64,000 nt of DNA from positions 1 through 64,000 of the forward strand of contig NZ_FOTR01000003.1 in NCBI RefSeq assembly GCF_900114645.1. Direction: 5' to 3'. The stretch is from Gracilibacillus orientalis (lineage in GTDB: Bacteria; Bacillota; Bacilli; Bacillales; Amphibacillaceae). The translations under genes were made by a program, and so were the position numbers. Under the pieces are notes generated by a model. The model saw nothing but the letters and a program-made list of their open reading frames with translations. It was not told where the DNA came from and did not search any database. This document shows, in pieces, positions 62,752-64,000 of this stretch; position 1 is the first letter of the stretch; each line of letters opens with the position of its first letter.

Positions 62752-63519
62752 TTAATTTTCACCAATTATAACCCTCAGTACGTTAGGGTGGTTTTCAAAT
62801 GTTTTAGTTCCTGCACCGTAGCCAATTTTGTCTACTGTGATGTTTGGTATTCCGGAGAAATCATCTACGAGTGTCTTGATGATGGACGCTCCTGTAGGTG
62901 TTGTTAATTCCCCTTTTACGGCGCTTTCTTTTAATGGAATATCTTTTAATACTTCTAATGTTGCTGGTGCAGGCACAGGGTAAATCCCATGATCAATATG
63001 TATATGGCCAGAACCAACTGGTATGGAAGAAGACACTATTCGATCGATCTGTAATTCATCTATTAGTATAGCAGTACCAACTATATCAATAATCGAATCT
63101 ATTGCACCTACTTCATGAAAATGCACATTATCCAAGTTCATTCCATGTATTTTTGCCTCCGCTTCACCTATCACACGGAACATTTCTAAAGACATTCTTT
63201 TCACTGCTTCGTTTAGTTCGCTACCATCAATAAGTTTAACAATGTCTTTATATTGTCGGTGATGATGGGAATGATTGTGATGATGACTATGTTCATGATG
63301 ATGGTGGTGATGTTCCTCCTCATATTTCACATCAAACTTATTACTATGAATGCCGTTCTTTACGATTTTATCAGTTTTTAATTGATACTCTTTTTCTAAA
63401 TGTAACGCTTTAAGTTGATTCTCCAACCACTCCAAAGAGATACCTGTATCCAATAATGCTGCAATAGTCATATCTCCGCTTATTCCAGAAAAACAGTCAA
63501 AATACAAAATTTTAGGCAT
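62752..63519 (-). CDS. larC: LarC N-terminal half (nickel-pincer cofactor cyclometallase, LarC1)
   Basis: A 255-residue protein matching only the N-terminal part of LarC: KILYFDCFSGISGDMTIAAL, VHFHEVGAIDSIIDIVGTA and a C-terminal PNVLRVIIGEN where a full-length LarC would continue. A histidine-rich stretch (about residues 70-90, with runs HHHHHHEH and HSHHHRQY) may bind nickel. ATG 63519 with GGAGG 8 bases upstream is chosen. It stops with TAA, and no C-terminal half follows; that half is at 41430-41894. Both halves are intact and have their own RBS. Confidence 0.88.
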   Translation of the reverse strand: MPKILYFDCFSGISGDMTIAALLDTGISLEWLENQLKALHLEKEYQLKTDKIVKNGIHSNKFDVKYEEEHHHHHHEHSHHHNHSHHHRQYKDIVKLIDGSELNEAVKRMSLEMFRVIGEAEAKIHGMNLDNVHFHEVGAIDSIIDIVGTAILIDELQIDRIVSSSIPVGSGHIHIDHGIYPVPAPATLEVLKDIPLKESAVKGELTTPTGASIIKTLVDDFSGIPNITVDKIGYGAGTKTFENHPNVLRVIIGEN

Positions 63520-63588
63520 GTAATTATCCTCCATTTATCGTCTCTGGTATCATTTTATCTTAAAGTAGGATCTCAAAGCAATGAAAAG

Positions 63589-63615
63589 AAGGACTATTCG
63601 TTTTGAATAGTCCTT
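63589..63615 (-). terminator. Terminator of the right-edge binding-protein gene
   Basis: Perfect 11-bp stem AAGGACTATTC/GAATAGTCCTT (63589-63599 with 63605-63615), followed on the minus strand by CTTTTC. It lies 12 bp behind the gene. Confidence 0.8.
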
Positions 63616-63626
63616 CCACTTATTAA

Positions 63627-64000
63627 TTAATCTGTAATTTGTGATTCTATTGCTTCTTGTGCTGCATCAAGTGCTTCTTGTGGTGATTCAGAACCATCAC
63701 GTAATACATTATTAAGCGTATTCGTGTTCAGTTCGTTTACAACATCTGGCGTTAATGGTGTTACATTTGTAGCAGCAATTTCATCTTGAATTTCAGCTAA
63801 TGTATCAAAGATATCATCGCCGAAGTATTGGAAATATTTATTATCTTCTAATACTCTCTCATCATCCCATACACTGTGACGAATTGGGTCAAAGCCTAGG
63901 ATAGTCCATAATTTAACGTTACCTTCTTCAGAAAGTTTAGCATATGCCAAGAATTCTTTAGCTAATTCAGGGTGCTCAGTCTGATTGGTTACTACAGTAC
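63627..64000 (-). CDS. Sugar ABC transporter binding protein, C-terminal part (cut by window edge)
   Basis: The frame is open from the right window edge (first visible residues near TVVTNQTEHPELAKEFLAYA) to a stop at 63627, giving about 124 residues. The sequence has the late part of a family 1 carbohydrate-binding protein, including AKEFLAYAKLSEEGN and GSESPQEALDAAQEAIE. The lipoprotein signal and most of the binding domain are outside the window. It is followed by a terminator, so the permease genes, if present, are not directly downstream. Confidence 0.75.
   Translation of the reverse strand, partial: TVVTNQTEHPELAKEFLAYAKLSEEGNVKLWTILGFDPIRHSVWDDERVLEDNKYFQYFGDDIFDTLAEIQDEIAATNVTPLTPDVVNELNTNTLNNVLRDGSESPQEALDAAQEAIESQITD

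Noticed and set aside
62689-62907. Plus-strand frame of about 72 codons
   Set aside because: It is antisense to the larC N-terminal gene, which has clear family motifs and an RBS.

Overview
The window looks like chromosome from a low-GC Gram-positive Bacillaceae bacterium, probably a halophilic or halotolerant genus of the Gracilibacillus/Oceanobacillus type. This is inferred from AGGAGG-type ribosome binding sites, frequent TTG and GTG starts, genes of B. subtilis type (HelD, PdaC-like, YesL/YesS-like, DUF1002, MgtE, TcyABC), acidic lipoproteins and GC-rich palindromic interspersed repeats. No rRNA, tRNA or CRISPR array was seen.

Layout. 1-590: tail of an IS256-type insertion sequence plus half of an interspersed repeat. 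590-7.3 kb: a CBS protein, a sugar ABC importer and its YesMN-type two-component system. 7.5-12.0 kb: a cytoplasmic sulfatase, a family 2 glycoside hydrolase and an ArsR-type regulator with an unusual C-terminal domain. 12.2-24.5 kb: rhamnose mutarotase with a DeoR regulator, a HAD phosphatase, a ring-cleaving dioxygenase, a TPP riboswitch with thiW, ferredoxin, a 0.5-kb MITE-like element, aldo/keto reductase, HelD and a heterodimeric ABC exporter. 24.8-33.4 kb: a phosphonate-type importer (phnDCEE), a PdaC-like deacetylase, DUF1002 protein, RidA, YjbQ and MgtE. 33.5-38 kb: hexuronate genes uxaC and uxaE with a divergent LacI regulator and a palindromic operator; a repeat lies between uxaE and uxaC. 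38-44.3 kb: cell-wall and PepSY proteins, azoreductase, the C-terminal half of LarC and a cystine importer.

44.5-61.9 kb is a pectin-utilisation island. One long leftward cluster encodes two tandem-duplicated solute-binding proteins, two LplB/LplC-type permeases, an uncharacterised protein with toroid-like repeats, an MFS transporter, KdgF, a GH28 polygalacturonase, a GH43 enzyme, a GDSL acetylesterase, KduI and KduD. Divergent yesL and yesS-like genes supply an accessory membrane protein and an AraC-type regulator. Imported pectic oligosaccharides would be trimmed inside the cell. Unsaturated galacturonate would go through KdgF, KduI and KduD, and saturated galacturonate through UxaC and UxaE. 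62-64 kb: small ORFs, the N-terminal half of LarC and the cut C-terminus of another sugar-binding protein.

The observations most worth follow-up are the uncharacterised protein inside the pectin operon, a hairpin repeat with invariant flanks and fully compensated variable arms, the two LarC halves lying 20 kb apart, the tandem duplication of the binding-protein gene that carries a stub of the permease gene, and the intracellular sulfatase/GH2 locus with its ArsR fusion regulator.
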